From Veronia pacifica (lineage in GTDB: Bacteria; Pseudomonadota; Gammaproteobacteria; Enterobacterales; Vibrionaceae), in the NCBI RefSeq assembly GCF_001707825.1, contig NZ_LYBM01000002.1:186001-250000 (forward strand): DNA of 64,000 nucleotides. The letters are read 5' to 3'. Positions 8,963-17,956 of the stretch are shown here, one piece after another. How positions within the stretch are numbered: the first letter of the stretch is position 1; each line of letters opens with the position of its first letter. The position numbers and the translations under genes were made by a program. Below the pieces are notes generated by a model. That model was not told the DNA's origin. It saw only the letters and a list, made by a program, of their open reading frames with translations, and made no database searches.

Positions 8963-10063
8963 ATGAAAATGTCAATCGGTAAACCGGTAACGGCGATTTT
9001 GTTGTGCAGCCTTGCGTTAACCTTTCAAGCCAGTGCAGAGGAGATCCTCCGAATTTATAACTGGAGTGATTATATTGCTGAAGACACCATCGAGAACTTT
9101 GAGAAAGAGACAGGAATCAAGGTTACATATGATGTCTATGATGGTAATGATGTACTGGAAGCCAAGTTACTGTCCGGAAATTCCGGCTACGATATTGTTG
9201 TCCCATCAAGCAGCTATCTCGCCAAACAAATTAAAGCGGGTGTGTATCAGAAGCTCGACCTCACCAGGCTGACAAACAAAGGCAATTTGGATGTGTCTCT
9301 GATGAAACGCCTTCAGAATGCAGACCCGGGCAATGCTCACTCTATCCCCTACCTATGGGGAACCAATGGAATTGGTTACAACCTGGACAAAGTCAAAGCG
9401 GCACTGGGTGGTGAACTTCCTGAGAATAAGCTCGATTTGTTATTTAAATCCGAATATGCATCAAAGTTGAAAGGCTGTGGTATTGCTATTGTCGATGCTG
9501 CTGATGAGGTGTTCCCGCAGGTTCTCCACTCGCTAGGGCTGGATCCGAACTCCAAGAATAAGGCAGACTACAAAAAAGCAGGGAAGAAGCTGGCCGAGAT
9601 CCGCCCTAATGTGGCGTACTTCCATTCCTCTCGCTATATCACTGATCTGGCAAATGGCGATATCTGTTTAGCCTTTGGCTTTTCAGGCGATATTTTTCAG
9701 GCTGCATATCGAGCTGAGGAAGCAGGAAACGGTCAGAATGTCGTTTATGCCATCCCAAGCGACGGTGCAATGTTATGGTTCGATACGATGGCAATTCCGG
9801 CCGACGCCAAAAATGCAGCGAATGCCCACAAGTTTATGAACTACATATTGCGACCTGAGGTGATAGCCCCAATCACTGACTATGTAGCGTATGCCAACCC
9901 CAACCCTCCCTCAAACAAGTTACTCGATCCTGAAGTGCTGAATAACCCGGCTATTTATCCTCCAGAAGAGACGCTGGCAAAACTCTTTGTTGCTGAAGTA
10001 CTGCCAAAGAAAATCAGCCGCGAAATGAACCGTATCTGGACGCGGATGAAAACAGGCAAGTAA
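8963..10063 (+). CDS. Periplasmic polyamine-binding protein (PotF/SpuD-like)
   Basis: Substrate-binding subunit of a polyamine ABC importer, 366 residues. Signal peptide MKMSIGKPVTAILLCSLALTF up to about the QASAEE cleavage site; the mature protein starts with LRIYNWSDYIAEDTIENFE, the signature of the PotF/PotD family (bacterial extracellular solute-binding family 1 type). The segments NGNDVLEAKLLSG-like (DGNDVLEAKLLSG), YDIVVPSSSYLAKQI and VPYLWGTNGIGYN-like (IPYLWGTNGIGYN) are typical. ATG 8963 is preceded by AAGGAGAAA. Pseudomonas spu operons carry two binding proteins (SpuD, SpuE); only one is found here. Putrescine or spermidine preference is not resolved. Confidence 0.92.
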   Translation: MKMSIGKPVTAILLCSLALTFQASAEEILRIYNWSDYIAEDTIENFEKETGIKVTYDVYDGNDVLEAKLLSGNSGYDIVVPSSSYLAKQIKAGVYQKLDLTRLTNKGNLDVSLMKRLQNADPGNAHSIPYLWGTNGIGYNLDKVKAALGGELPENKLDLLFKSEYASKLKGCGIAIVDAADEVFPQVLHSLGLDPNSKNKADYKKAGKKLAEIRPNVAYFHSSRYITDLANGDICLAFGFSGDIFQAAYRAEEAGNGQNVVYAIPSDGAMLWFDTMAIPADAKNAANAHKFMNYILRPEVIAPITDYVAYANPNPPSNKLLDPEVLNNPAIYPPEETLAKLFVAEVLPKKISREMNRIWTRMKTGK

Positions 10064-10149
10064 CTTGGATTCCTGACAGTGGAGCCTTTCTGCTGTCAGT
10101 GTTTTCCTGATTTTCCGCTTTTTTGGCTGAGCAGGCAGGATGCGTAGGT

Positions 10150-11271
10150 ATGGAAAATGGAAATATAAATCAAAGTCGTTCATCGGATGAATTGCTGCGG
10201 ATAGACCGGGTGAGCAAACTCTTCGGTGAAGTGAGAGCGGTCGATGATGTATCGCTGACCATAGACAAATGCGAGATTTTTTCTCTTCTTGGTGGCTCAG
10301 GATCAGGTAAGTCAACATTGCTCAGAATGTTGGCGGGATTCGAAAAACCGTCCACTGGGCGTATCTATCTCGATGGTGAGGACATCACCGACTTACCGCC
10401 TTACGAAAGACCCATCAATATGATGTTTCAGTCTTATGCACTGTTCCCCCATATGACGGTCGAACAGAATATTGCCTTTGGCCTGAAGCAGGATAAGTTA
10501 CCGAAACAGGAAATTCGGGAAAAGGTCGTTGAAATGCTTAAGCTGGTGCGAATGGAGGCTTATGCCAAGCGCAAGCCCGATCAGCTTTCTGGCGGTCAGC
10601 GTCAGCGTGTGGCATTGGCCCGATCATTGGCAAAAAGACCTAAACTACTGCTGCTCGATGAGCCCATGGGCGCACTGGATAAAAAGCTGCGTACCCAGAT
10701 GCAACTGGAGGTTGTAGAGATCCTTGAGCGCGTTGGCGTGACATGTGTGATGGTGACTCACGATCAGGAAGAGGCCATGACCATGGCTGGCAGAATCGCC
10801 ATCATGCACGAAGGCTGGATCGCACAGACTGGGACGCCGACAGACATTTATGAAAGCCCAAACAGTCGGATGATCGCGGAATTTATCGGATCGGTAAATC
10901 TGTTTGAGGGAGAGATCGTATCTGACGAAGTGGATCACTGTATCATTCAGAGTCATGATATTGAGCAACAACTCTTTATCGGCCATGGTGTTGCCACTAA
11001 CGTGGAAGACAATAGAGTCTGGCTGGCACTCAGACCTGAAAAAGCCTTGGTGACCCGTGATAAACCGGATGACAAGTTTAACTGGTCAAAGGGTATCGTC
11101 GATGATATTGCCTATCTCGGCGGCAACTCGATTTACTATATCCGTCTTCCCAGCGGTAAGGTCGTCATGTGCAGTATTGCCAATGTGTCCCGGCGGCAGG
11201 ACAGACCAACATGGGAAGACGAAGTGTATATCAGTTGGGAGGCCACCAGTGGAGTGGTGTTGCGGTCATGA
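10150..11271 (+). CDS. potG: Polyamine ABC importer ATP-binding protein (PotG/SpuF-like)
   Basis: 373-residue ATPase of a putrescine/spermidine importer. Walker A GGSGSGKSTLLRML (about residue 48), Q-loop MMFQSYALFPHMTV, signature LSGGQRQRVALARSLA, Walker B LLLLDEPMGALDKKLR, H-loop VTHDQEEAMTMA, followed by a C-terminal TOBE-type regulatory domain ending in WEATSGVVL. ATG 10150 was chosen over an upstream in-frame start because homologues start near here. Its stop overlaps the next start as ATGA. Confidence 0.92.
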   Translation: MENGNINQSRSSDELLRIDRVSKLFGEVRAVDDVSLTIDKCEIFSLLGGSGSGKSTLLRMLAGFEKPSTGRIYLDGEDITDLPPYERPINMMFQSYALFPHMTVEQNIAFGLKQDKLPKQEIREKVVEMLKLVRMEAYAKRKPDQLSGGQRQRVALARSLAKRPKLLLLDEPMGALDKKLRTQMQLEVVEILERVGVTCVMVTHDQEEAMTMAGRIAIMHEGWIAQTGTPTDIYESPNSRMIAEFIGSVNLFEGEIVSDEVDHCIIQSHDIEQQLFIGHGVATNVEDNRVWLALRPEKALVTRDKPDDKFNWSKGIVDDIAYLGGNSIYYIRLPSGKVVMCSIANVSRRQDRPTWEDEVYISWEATSGVVLRS

Positions 11272-12191
11272 ACGGGGCTGCAAAGAAAAAGCCGCTGGCA
11301 AAGCTGCTGTTTCCCAAAGGACGACATCTGACAATAGGCATTCCCTTTTTTTGGCTGCTGCTGTTCTTTACCCTGCCTTTTGTTATCGTTCTGAAAATCA
11401 GCTTTTCTACTGCCGCGATAGCAATCCCGCCATATGAAGCCATCGTTCAATACGCGGATGAAGTGATTCAAATTGCTCTGTATTTGGAAAACTATCTCCT
11501 GCTGTTTGAAGATGACCTTTACTACAAGGCTTATCTCAGTTCGGTCGAAATTGCTTTCTTTTCAACCCTTGGTTGTTTGTTACTGGGTTATCCAATGGCA
11601 TATGCCATTGCACGTGCGCCAGCGAGGCAGCAGACTATTCTGTTGTTGTTGATCATGTTGCCGTCATGGACATCATTTCTTATCCGTGTATATGCATGGA
11701 TGGGACTGCTCAGCAATACCGGGCTGGTTAACAGTAGTTTGATGTGGCTCGGGATCATCGATCAGCCAATCCAGATTCTCAATACCAATGTCGCTGTGTA
11801 TATCGGTATTGTTTACTCGTATCTTCCCTTCATGGTTCTGCCGCTTTACGCCAATCTGGTCAAGCTTGATATGACGTTATTAGAGGCCGCAGAGGATTTG
11901 GGGTCTCGCAAACTAAATACTTTCTGGAAAGTCACTTGGCCACTGTCAAAAGGCGGAGTCATCGCGGGTTCCATGCTGGTGTTTATACCTGTTGTTGGCG
12001 AGTTTGTGATTCCAGAGCTACTTGGTGGCCCAGAAACATTGATGATAGGCAAAGTACTGTGGCAGGAGTTCTTTAATAACCGGGATTGGCCTGTCGCATC
12101 GGCACTGGCGATTGTTATGTTGGTCATCTTGATTATTCCGATAAGTCTTTTCCATCATTATCAATCCAAGGACTTGGAGGCCAGACGATGA
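11268..12191 (+). CDS. potH: Polyamine ABC importer permease 1 (PotH/SpuG-like)
   Basis: Inner-membrane permease of 307 residues with about six membrane helices, the first at FFWLLLFFTLPFVIVLKISF. The EAA-type loop that contacts the ATPase is LEAAEDLGSRKLNTFWKVTWPLSKGGVIAG. The periplasmic segment between helices 1 and 2 is long, as in PotB/PotH. The ATG at 11268 overlaps the stop of the ATPase gene (ATGA) and the gene overlaps the next permease in the same way, so these are translationally coupled. Confidence 0.92.
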   Translation: MNGAAKKKPLAKLLFPKGRHLTIGIPFFWLLLFFTLPFVIVLKISFSTAAIAIPPYEAIVQYADEVIQIALYLENYLLLFEDDLYYKAYLSSVEIAFFSTLGCLLLGYPMAYAIARAPARQQTILLLLIMLPSWTSFLIRVYAWMGLLSNTGLVNSSLMWLGIIDQPIQILNTNVAVYIGIVYSYLPFMVLPLYANLVKLDMTLLEAAEDLGSRKLNTFWKVTWPLSKGGVIAGSMLVFIPVVGEFVIPELLGGPETLMIGKVLWQEFFNNRDWPVASALAIVMLVILIIPISLFHHYQSKDLEARR

Positions 12192-13012
12192 GACAAAAGC
12201 GTTTTTCTTCCTTTGTGCTGTGGGGCGGACTGATATTCCTTTATCTGCCCATGCTGATTCTGGTGATTTACTCGTTTAATGCTTCTAAGCTGGTGACAGT
12301 CTGGGGCGGGTGGTCAGTGAAATGGTACGGCGAACTTTTCCGCGATGAGCAAATATTAAATGCCGTGTGGACCAGCCTAAAAATTGCCTTTTACAGTTCC
12401 AGCATGGCGGTGATACTCGGTACGCTGGCCGCATTTGTGATGACGCGTTTTCATCGCTCCAGGGGCAGGTTTGCCCTGTCGACGATGATCACAGCTCCTC
12501 TGGTAATGCCAGAGGTCATTATCGGTCTATCTTTACTGCTGCTCTTTGTCCAGATGGGTGAGCTATTTGGCTGGCCAGCAGAGCGGGGAATGACCACAGT
12601 ATGGATTGCCCATTCGACATTTTGCGCTGCCTATGTCGCTGTCGTAGTCTCTTCCCGGTTGAGAGAGATGGATTTCTCAATTGAAGAAGCTGCAATGGAT
12701 TTGGGGGCTACACCGCTGAAAGTCTTTTTTGTGGTAACTATCCCTATTATTTCGCCTTCATTGATTGCGGGTTGGCTACTCAGTTTCAGTCTGTCTCTCG
12801 ATGATCTGGTGATCGCCAGCTTTGTGTCAGGGCCGGGTTCAACAACCTTACCTATGGTTGTCTTCTCGTCCGTTCGCTTGGGTGTCTCGCCAAAAATCAA
12901 TGCGTTGGCGACCTTGATTATTCTTGCTGTTGCGATGGCCGCTTTCATTGCGTGGTACTTTGCCCGGCGAGCAGATCAAAAGTCTCGTGCTGCACTGGAC
13001 GCGCAGGGATGA
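12188..13012 (+). CDS. potI: Polyamine ABC importer permease 2 (PotI/SpuH-like)
   Basis: Second permease subunit, 274 residues, about six membrane helices beginning with FVLWGGLIFLYLPMLILVIYSFN. The PotI/PotC family pattern WGGWSVKWYGELFRDE follows helix 1, and the EAA loop is IEEAAMDLGATPLKVFFVVTIPIISPSLIAGW. GGAGG precedes the ATG at 12188, which overlaps the previous stop. It closes the puuD-to-potI operon; the next gene is convergent. Confidence 0.92.
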   Translation: MRQKRFSSFVLWGGLIFLYLPMLILVIYSFNASKLVTVWGGWSVKWYGELFRDEQILNAVWTSLKIAFYSSSMAVILGTLAAFVMTRFHRSRGRFALSTMITAPLVMPEVIIGLSLLLLFVQMGELFGWPAERGMTTVWIAHSTFCAAYVAVVVSSRLREMDFSIEEAAMDLGATPLKVFFVVTIPIISPSLIAGWLLSFSLSLDDLVIASFVSGPGSTTLPMVVFSSVRLGVSPKINALATLIILAVAMAAFIAWYFARRADQKSRAALDAQG

Positions 13013-13041
13013 GCCCAGTTTGAGACTTTAAAAAGAATGCA

Positions 13042-13073
13042 CCTGAACCTCTGTCTGTAACCAGAGGTTCAGG
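13042..13073 (-). terminator. Hairpin terminator shared by convergent genes
   Basis: Perfect 12-bp stem (CCTGAACCTCTG / CAGAGGTTCAGG) with an 8-base loop. On the minus strand it is followed, after a few bases, by TTCTTTTT, so it can end the leftward unknown gene, whose stop codon (13069-13071) lies inside the stem. On the plus strand the T-run is missing; it may still slow polymerase after the importer operon. Confidence 0.7.
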
Positions 13074-14124
13074 CCCTACAATCAACATATTCAATATACC
13101 CGCGACCACTGACAGCCTCTCCTTCAAGCTCCCCATGATATTGATAACCGCCAACATGGCCTCTGAGTAAACCATATGTCATTGGAGTATCTACTGTTCC
13201 ATGTATTGTCAGTAAACTATCTCCGTTTTCATCGCTCGCAGTCCAAGTGAATGTCTCAGGCAGCCTGGTATGTCTTCCCTCGGGTGTTATTGTGTCAGCG
13301 TCCTCGAACTTGGTAACCTTAAAATGTGTTTTACGTTGATTGCTGTATTTAACCAGCTCACCCCGCCTTCGAATATATGCCTCTCGAGTGACTGGCTTAC
13401 CTTTTATCATCAAAAGAGCCAATAAAAGCTGGGTGTTTTCATCAATATGAATAATCTGATAAGTGAAAAAATCATAGGGGAATCGATAAGCATGGGAGAT
13501 TGGCTTATTGAACAGGCTATACAAACTTATCAAATTACAGTATTCGAAACAGCCATGTCCAGATATTAATTTATCTACCCCTTTGTTTGAAATATGTCCT
13601 TTAAAGTCTGCCATCAATGAGAGGTGCTTATATACCGGATTATGAATAAACCAAGTAACGTTATCGTGACAGGTCAATGTAATATCAAGATGATAATTAT
13701 CATGAGACATTTGGAGACGAAACTCTGGATATTGGCCGGATATTGTTACGTCATCACCATATTTAACAAGGCTACCATCTGGAGACATTTGACAGTCACG
13801 ATCAACTGAATAAGAGGCAAAGTTTGAGGTTTCAGGTAATGCAGTTCCGCTTACCTGAGTGACATTTCGTCTCGGGGTATCAACTAGCATATAGTCGTTA
13901 TCTATCATCTTTATCCCCGATGAACCGATAAAAGACATTAGCGAAAAATACTTAAATGGCTCAGGTAAATTAGGAATCATCACACCATAGTGAGTACAGC
14001 TAAAAAATCGTCTGTCGATATTGGGTCGAATTATTTCAGGAGAGCCGAAGCGTTTTAATCGCTCCTCCTTTGTTGAATCAATTCCCATAAAAATTTTATA
14101 TAATGCTCGTTTAGCTATATTCAA
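13069..14124 (-). CDS. Protein of unknown function, AttH/CrtC-like (DUF6670-type) fold suspected
   Basis: About 351 residues, no signal peptide or membrane helix. Segments such as FFSCTHYGVMIPNLPEPFKYFSLMSFIG and TPRRNVTQVSGTA, and a C-terminal region rich in short beta-strands (FTWTASDENGDSLLTIHG, YGLLRGHVGGYQYHGEL), recall the two-lobed lipocalin-like AttH/hydroxyneurosporene-synthase fold, specifically proteins annotated DUF6670; this is memory-based and unconfirmed. A TTG at 14124 is proposed as start because AAAGGAG lies 8 bp before it; an upstream TTG at 14163 is open but poorly placed. It lies on the puuR strand, inside the polyamine locus, but such proteins are otherwise seen near monooxygenase/SDR genes like those at 20-24 kb. 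Confidence 0.75.
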   Translation of the reverse strand: MNIAKRALYKIFMGIDSTKEERLKRFGSPEIIRPNIDRRFFSCTHYGVMIPNLPEPFKYFSLMSFIGSSGIKMIDNDYMLVDTPRRNVTQVSGTALPETSNFASYSVDRDCQMSPDGSLVKYGDDVTISGQYPEFRLQMSHDNYHLDITLTCHDNVTWFIHNPVYKHLSLMADFKGHISNKGVDKLISGHGCFEYCNLISLYSLFNKPISHAYRFPYDFFTYQIIHIDENTQLLLALLMIKGKPVTREAYIRRRGELVKYSNQRKTHFKVTKFEDADTITPEGRHTRLPETFTWTASDENGDSLLTIHGTVDTPMTYGLLRGHVGGYQYHGELEGEAVSGRGYIEYVDCRA

Positions 14125-14331
14125 GTTACTCACTCCTTTCTTGAATGAACATTCCAGTTTCAATTTATATTATCGAAAAAATATAAATTAGCTGTGCCTT
14201 TTTTAGGAATGTTATTTTTTGAATGAGTGAGTTTTTATATTTAATTAAACTGTATTCATAAGCATTTTTATACAATGCAATACATTTAAGAAATATAATT
14301 CCAGATACCATTATGCATCTGGAATTATGAA

Positions 14332-14880
14332 TTAGAAATTAGCGGGTGTAGTGGCACTAAAAAGGATGCATGTTTCATCGAAGGGATTATTAAAGCGATG
14401 TGGACGGTTACTGTCAAAATAGTAACTATCACCTTTATCAAGGATGTGTATTTCATCGCCGACAGTCAGTTCCAGTTTTCCTTCTATGACTATGCCTGCT
14501 TCTTCACCGTCATGTTGAATCATGTCCGAACCGGAGTTTGTTCTTGGCGGATACGTTTCATGGAGAACAGACAGGACACGATTGGGAAAATCTTTGCCGA
14601 CCATCTTCATAGAGACATCACTTGAGCCAATTTCAAGCAGATCCTGTTGTCGATAGACGACAGGTACACTGTCTACCTCGGCAATGTCGGAGGAAAAGAA
14701 GTCTACCAGTGACATAGGAATACCCGAGAGCACCTTCTTCAGTGAACTGACAGAGGGACTGACACTGTTTTTCTCAATCATCGAAATGGTGCTGTTAGTG
14801 ACACCTGCCCGTTTGGCCAGTTCACGTTGGGATAATCCTCTTTGTTTTCTGACGGCTTTGAGGTTAGCTCCGATATCCAA
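14332..14880 (-). CDS. puuR: PuuR-like repressor: XRE helix-turn-helix plus cupin
   Basis: 182-residue regulator. N-terminal XRE helix-turn-helix at about residues 6-60 (LKAVRKQRGLSQRELAKRAGVTNSTISMIEKNSVSPSV) and a C-terminal cupin domain (HDGEEAGIVIEGKLELTVGDEIHILDKGDSYYFDSNRPHRFNN). Length and pattern match E. coli PuuR (185 residues), which represses the puu genes until putrescine binds. It is divergent from puuB across a 353-bp gap and lies among its expected targets, so local repression of puuB, puuC and the puuD operon is likely. Confidence 0.9.
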   Translation of the reverse strand: MDIGANLKAVRKQRGLSQRELAKRAGVTNSTISMIEKNSVSPSVSSLKKVLSGIPMSLVDFFSSDIAEVDSVPVVYRQQDLLEIGSSDVSMKMVGKDFPNRVLSVLHETYPPRTNSGSDMIQHDGEEAGIVIEGKLELTVGDEIHILDKGDSYYFDSNRPHRFNNPFDETCILFSATTPANF

Positions 14881-15233
14881 GCTGTATCTCTCCTTGCTTG
14901 CAATGTGTGTTGTCTATCAATACAAGTTGACAATAAAAGTGAAAACTTGCTCAGAGGTATAACATAACACACTGGGCTGTAATTGATTTTGAACATTGAT
15001 CCTAATCACTGATGGAGTGATTTCAAGCAGTTTCTCTCTGAGAACAGTCTGCTACTCGAAGTGATTTTGAAGAGTTCTGTATCTATCCAACTAAAATTAC
15101 TCATAAATAATGATGTTGAGTGTGTATTTCGTGTCTCAGTTGTTGTTATTCCCACGAACTTTCCCCAAACATTATTCACTCCTTTGTCAATAATAGCGTA
15201 ATATTTGTTTAATATATTTTACGGAGAAGGTAT
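14881..15233. promoter_or_regulatory. Divergent puuR-puuB promoter region
   Basis: 353 bp without a gene. It must carry the puuR and puuB promoters. A candidate PuuR site lies at 15206-15220 directly before the puuB ribosome binding site, and TTTTGAACA at 14987-14995 resembles the AATGAACA core. Nothing else is recognised. Confidence 0.5.
15206..15220 (-). promoter_or_regulatory. Candidate PuuR operator before puuB
   Basis: The minus strand reads AAAATATATTAAACA, agreeing at 13 of 15 positions with the recalled E. coli PuuR consensus AAAATATAATGAACA. It ends just before the ACGGAGAAGG ribosome binding site of puuB, a good place for repression. Binding is inferred, not shown. Confidence 0.5.
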
Positions 15234-16544
15234 ATGTCTGGCTTTCTTTCCGGCCAATCGCACACAGGTTCCTATTATGCGGCGACGGCAAAATACACGC
15301 AGAGTTACCCGATATTGGAAGACAATATCGAGGTGGATGTTTGCATCGTCGGAGGAGGTTTCAGTGGTGTTAACTGTGCCCTCGAGCTGAAAAGCCGAGG
15401 ATTTGACGTTGCTCTATTGGAAGCCAATAAAATAGGCTGGGGGGCGTCGGGCAGGAATGGCGGTGAACTTATTCGTGGCATAGGTCATGGCTTGGAGCAA
15501 TTTTCTAACCAGATAGGTGAGGAAGGCGTCCGGTCGCTAGAGCTTATGGGCATTGAAGCGGTAGAGATTGTAAAGGCTAGAGTTGCTGAGCATCACATTG
15601 ATTGCGATCTCACTATGGGGTACTGCGACCTTGCGATGAAAGGCTTACATATAAAAGAACTCCAGCATGAATTTGAGCAGCTTAAACGAAACGGATACCA
15701 GCATGAGTTGAGGATATTAGATAAGTCTGAGCTGGGTGAAGTCATTGGGTCAGAGCAATATGCTGGCGGTATGTTGGACATGGGTAGTGGACACCTTCAT
15801 CCATTAAACCTTGTAACGGGTGAAGCTCAGGCAGCCAGCGAAATGGGTGTGAAAATCTTTGAAAATTCCCCAGCGGTCTCAATACGCAAGGGAGATAAGC
15901 CTGTCGTGAATACCGAGATGGGTCAAATTCGTTGTCAGTATCTGGTTCTGGCTGGCAACGCTTACATAGGCCATAAACTTGAGCCTTATATTGGCGGAAA
16001 AGTCTTACCTGCAGGCAGCTATATCATTGGTACTGAACCTCTGGAGGATGCGATAGCGAATGACATTATTCCGCACAATATGGCATTCGCCGACATGAGT
16101 ATCGACCTCGACTATTACCGTTTATCCGCGGACAAACGACTGCTATTTGGCGGTCTCTGTACCTATTCGGGTAAAGATCCTAAAGACATCATCGCTGCGT
16201 TGCGTCCTAATATGGACAAGGTCTTCCCTCAGCTCAAAAATGTGGCTATCGACTTTAAATGGGGAGGGATGATTGGAATAGGTGCTAACCGATTGCCCCA
16301 AATTGGCCGTTTACCGGATGCGCCAAATATTCTCTTTGCTCAGGCTTATGCCGGGCATGGGGTCAATGCTACCCACCTTGCGGGCAAGGTGATTGCGGAA
16401 GCTCTGGCTGGACAGGCCGAACGTTTTGATGTGTTCTCCCGCGTAAAACATATCACGTTTCCGGGAGGGCCATTGCTTCGCTCTCCCTTACTGGCGATCG
16501 GGATGACCTACCACAGGCTGAAAGAAGCACTCAGTTCTGGCTAG
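15234..16544 (+). CDS. puuB: Gamma-glutamylputrescine oxidase PuuB-like FAD enzyme
   Basis: 436-residue FAD-dependent oxidoreductase of the DAO family. The N-terminal dinucleotide fold DVCIVGGGFSGVNCALELKSRGFDVALLEA has GxGxxG and the terminal acidic residue, then GWGASGRNGGELIRGIG contacts FAD; the C-terminal GIGANRLPQIGRLPDAPNILFAQAYAGHGVNATHLAGKVIAEAL closes the FAD site. PuuB oxidises gamma-glutamylputrescine to gamma-glutamylaminobutyraldehyde with hydrogen peroxide release. ATG 15234 follows GGAGAAGG. It is transcribed alone, divergent from puuR. Confidence 0.92.
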   Translation: MSGFLSGQSHTGSYYAATAKYTQSYPILEDNIEVDVCIVGGGFSGVNCALELKSRGFDVALLEANKIGWGASGRNGGELIRGIGHGLEQFSNQIGEEGVRSLELMGIEAVEIVKARVAEHHIDCDLTMGYCDLAMKGLHIKELQHEFEQLKRNGYQHELRILDKSELGEVIGSEQYAGGMLDMGSGHLHPLNLVTGEAQAASEMGVKIFENSPAVSIRKGDKPVVNTEMGQIRCQYLVLAGNAYIGHKLEPYIGGKVLPAGSYIIGTEPLEDAIANDIIPHNMAFADMSIDLDYYRLSADKRLLFGGLCTYSGKDPKDIIAALRPNMDKVFPQLKNVAIDFKWGGMIGIGANRLPQIGRLPDAPNILFAQAYAGHGVNATHLAGKVIAEALAGQAERFDVFSRVKHITFPGGPLLRSPLLAIGMTYHRLKEALSSG

Positions 16545-16551
16545 CAGAAAT

Positions 16552-16576
16552 ATCAAGGAGCCTTTGGCTCCTTGAT
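16552..16576. terminator. Hairpin between convergent puuB and FMN reductase genes
   Basis: Perfect 11-bp stem (ATCAAGGAGCC / GGCTCCTTGAT) with a 3-base loop in the 66-bp gap between two convergent genes. There is no direct T-run on the plus strand, though T6 occurs about 20 bp later. Probably a shared terminator. Confidence 0.6.
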
Positions 16577-16610
16577 GAAATAAGCGTCTATCGAGATTTT
16601 TTGCCAAAAA

Positions 16611-17204
16611 TCACATGCCGTGGATAAATGCCTTCCCTGCTTCCAGCATATCTCTATGTACGGGGCCAAGGGCTCGCGCATAGCCTTCTAGCAGTGTCAT
16701 GGTGTATCGACATCTTTCATCAAAATGTGGCTTGGTACAGTGCAGGTTCTGGTCAAGTAGCGCACTTACATCACGGAAAATAAGGTGATCAGGCAGGAAA
16801 CAAACATGGTTATTTTTGCTGCCTGTCAAACGTAATTCGCTGATTGGATAAACTCCATTAACACTTGCTGATACGCTGACGGCAAGAGCAGGCTTGTGTG
16901 CCATTTCTTTTGCTGTAGAAAGCATCAGAAAGTTTTTCAATGCGGGCGTTGCCATTCCGTGCCATTCGGGAGTGATGAAAATAAAGGCATCTGATGTGCT
17001 AAGTCCCTCTGCGATCTCTTTCCACGGTTTCCACTCTTCTCCACCTTTCCCAATATTCTCATTCCAAAGGGGCAAGTTAATTGCGTGTAGATCCAGAATA
17101 TTTACCTGTTCGAAACTTGATTGTGCGATCTTGCCCAGATATTGAGCGACTTTTTCACTCTGAGAATTGGCGCGTTGACTGCCTGCAACGATGGTGATTT
17201 TCAT
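16611..17204 (-). CDS. NAD(P)H-dependent FMN reductase-like flavoprotein
   Basis: 197-residue flavodoxin-fold protein of the NADPH-dependent FMN reductase family. The FMN phosphate loop is GSQRANSQSEKVA at residues 7-19; the FMN isoalloxazine contact is FITPEWHGMATPALKNFLM. ATG 17204 follows AAAGGAATAAAG. It may supply reduced flavin to a flavin-dependent oxygenase or act as a quinone or azo reductase; the substrate is unknown. It stands between puuB and puuC, but it is followed by a long gap and need not be cotranscribed with either. Confidence 0.82.
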   Translation of the reverse strand: MKITIVAGSQRANSQSEKVAQYLGKIAQSSFEQVNILDLHAINLPLWNENIGKGGEEWKPWKEIAEGLSTSDAFIFITPEWHGMATPALKNFLMLSTAKEMAHKPALAVSVSASVNGVYPISELRLTGSKNNHVCFLPDHLIFRDVSALLDQNLHCTKPHFDERCRYTMTLLEGYARALGPVHRDMLEAGKAFIHGM

Positions 17205-17956
17205 CTTTATTCCTTTCCCTGACGAGTGCTTCGAGCACATTTTGATTAATGGTTTTATTTGATAAGTAGATATTTTTTATATCCGATTACTGGGTGGGAT
17301 TTTTATTGATTGTGTTTTTCATTACTATTTTTTTCTAATAAAAATAGAATCTTATTATGATTTTTTCATTTAATTACGAGCGGCATCACCATGATAACCA
17401 GAGGCTAATGGCCTTTTAATCATAAGTTGAGTGTGGGCTGATCAATGAATGAGACCTTGATTAAAAATACCCCTCCATTTTAATTTTCAAAGCCATGGTG
17501 AGATTGTGGGCTACTGAGATAGAAGGGAATGGGAGATGCAGCAATTTGTACTTTGCATCCTCTTTCCTGAATTGATTCAATTGATTCACACGGTGATATC
17601 TGTGATTGGAAATAGCACCGTGTGGAAGAAATCCTCATTTAGCCTATCGCTGTTTTTTCTCTTCGGTTAATCGTCTTGTCTGACGGAGTACTTTTGTTCT
17701 CACTTGCTTTTCTCGCGGTATGACGGGCCGTCAATATTGCTGTTAAACCCAAGGTGATGAGTAGTCCCCGGACGATAACTGAGGATGCGGTGTGTCTAGG
17801 GTTAAATTTGCCAGGTTTTTAAATCTAACCTTTACGATTTATTATTAATTAAAACAGTCACTTATTTTTGGGGCGAGGGGCAGCTAATTAGGCTGAAAAG
17901 CCAACGTTATCGTTAGCTTGTTATGCGAATGCAATTTTTCAGAGTCTGTTTGAGAC
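17205..17956. other. Long intergenic region between FMN reductase and puuC genes
   Basis: About 750 bp. The part near 17205-17400 is very AT-rich and probably carries the FMN reductase promoter. A GC-richer patch (17640-17810) holds an open minus-strand frame reading VIVRGLLITLGLTAILTARH, then a charged tail to a stop at 17639; see the separate entry. No RNA gene or repeat was recognised. Confidence 0.4.
17639..17752 (-). CDS. Possible small membrane-anchored peptide or gene remnant
   Basis: From TTG 17752 the frame gives about 37 residues; the same frame is open further upstream to near 17810 without a standard start. It codes for a hydrophobic stretch (GLLITLGLTAILTA) followed by a basic, hydrophilic tail (RHTARKASENKSTPSDKTINRREKTAIG). 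The patch is GC-richer than its surroundings, as coding DNA here is. A GGGGA lies upstream. It may be a real microprotein, a decayed gene end, or chance. Confidence 0.2.
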   Translation of the reverse strand: MGLTAILTARHTARKASENKSTPSDKTINRREKTAIG

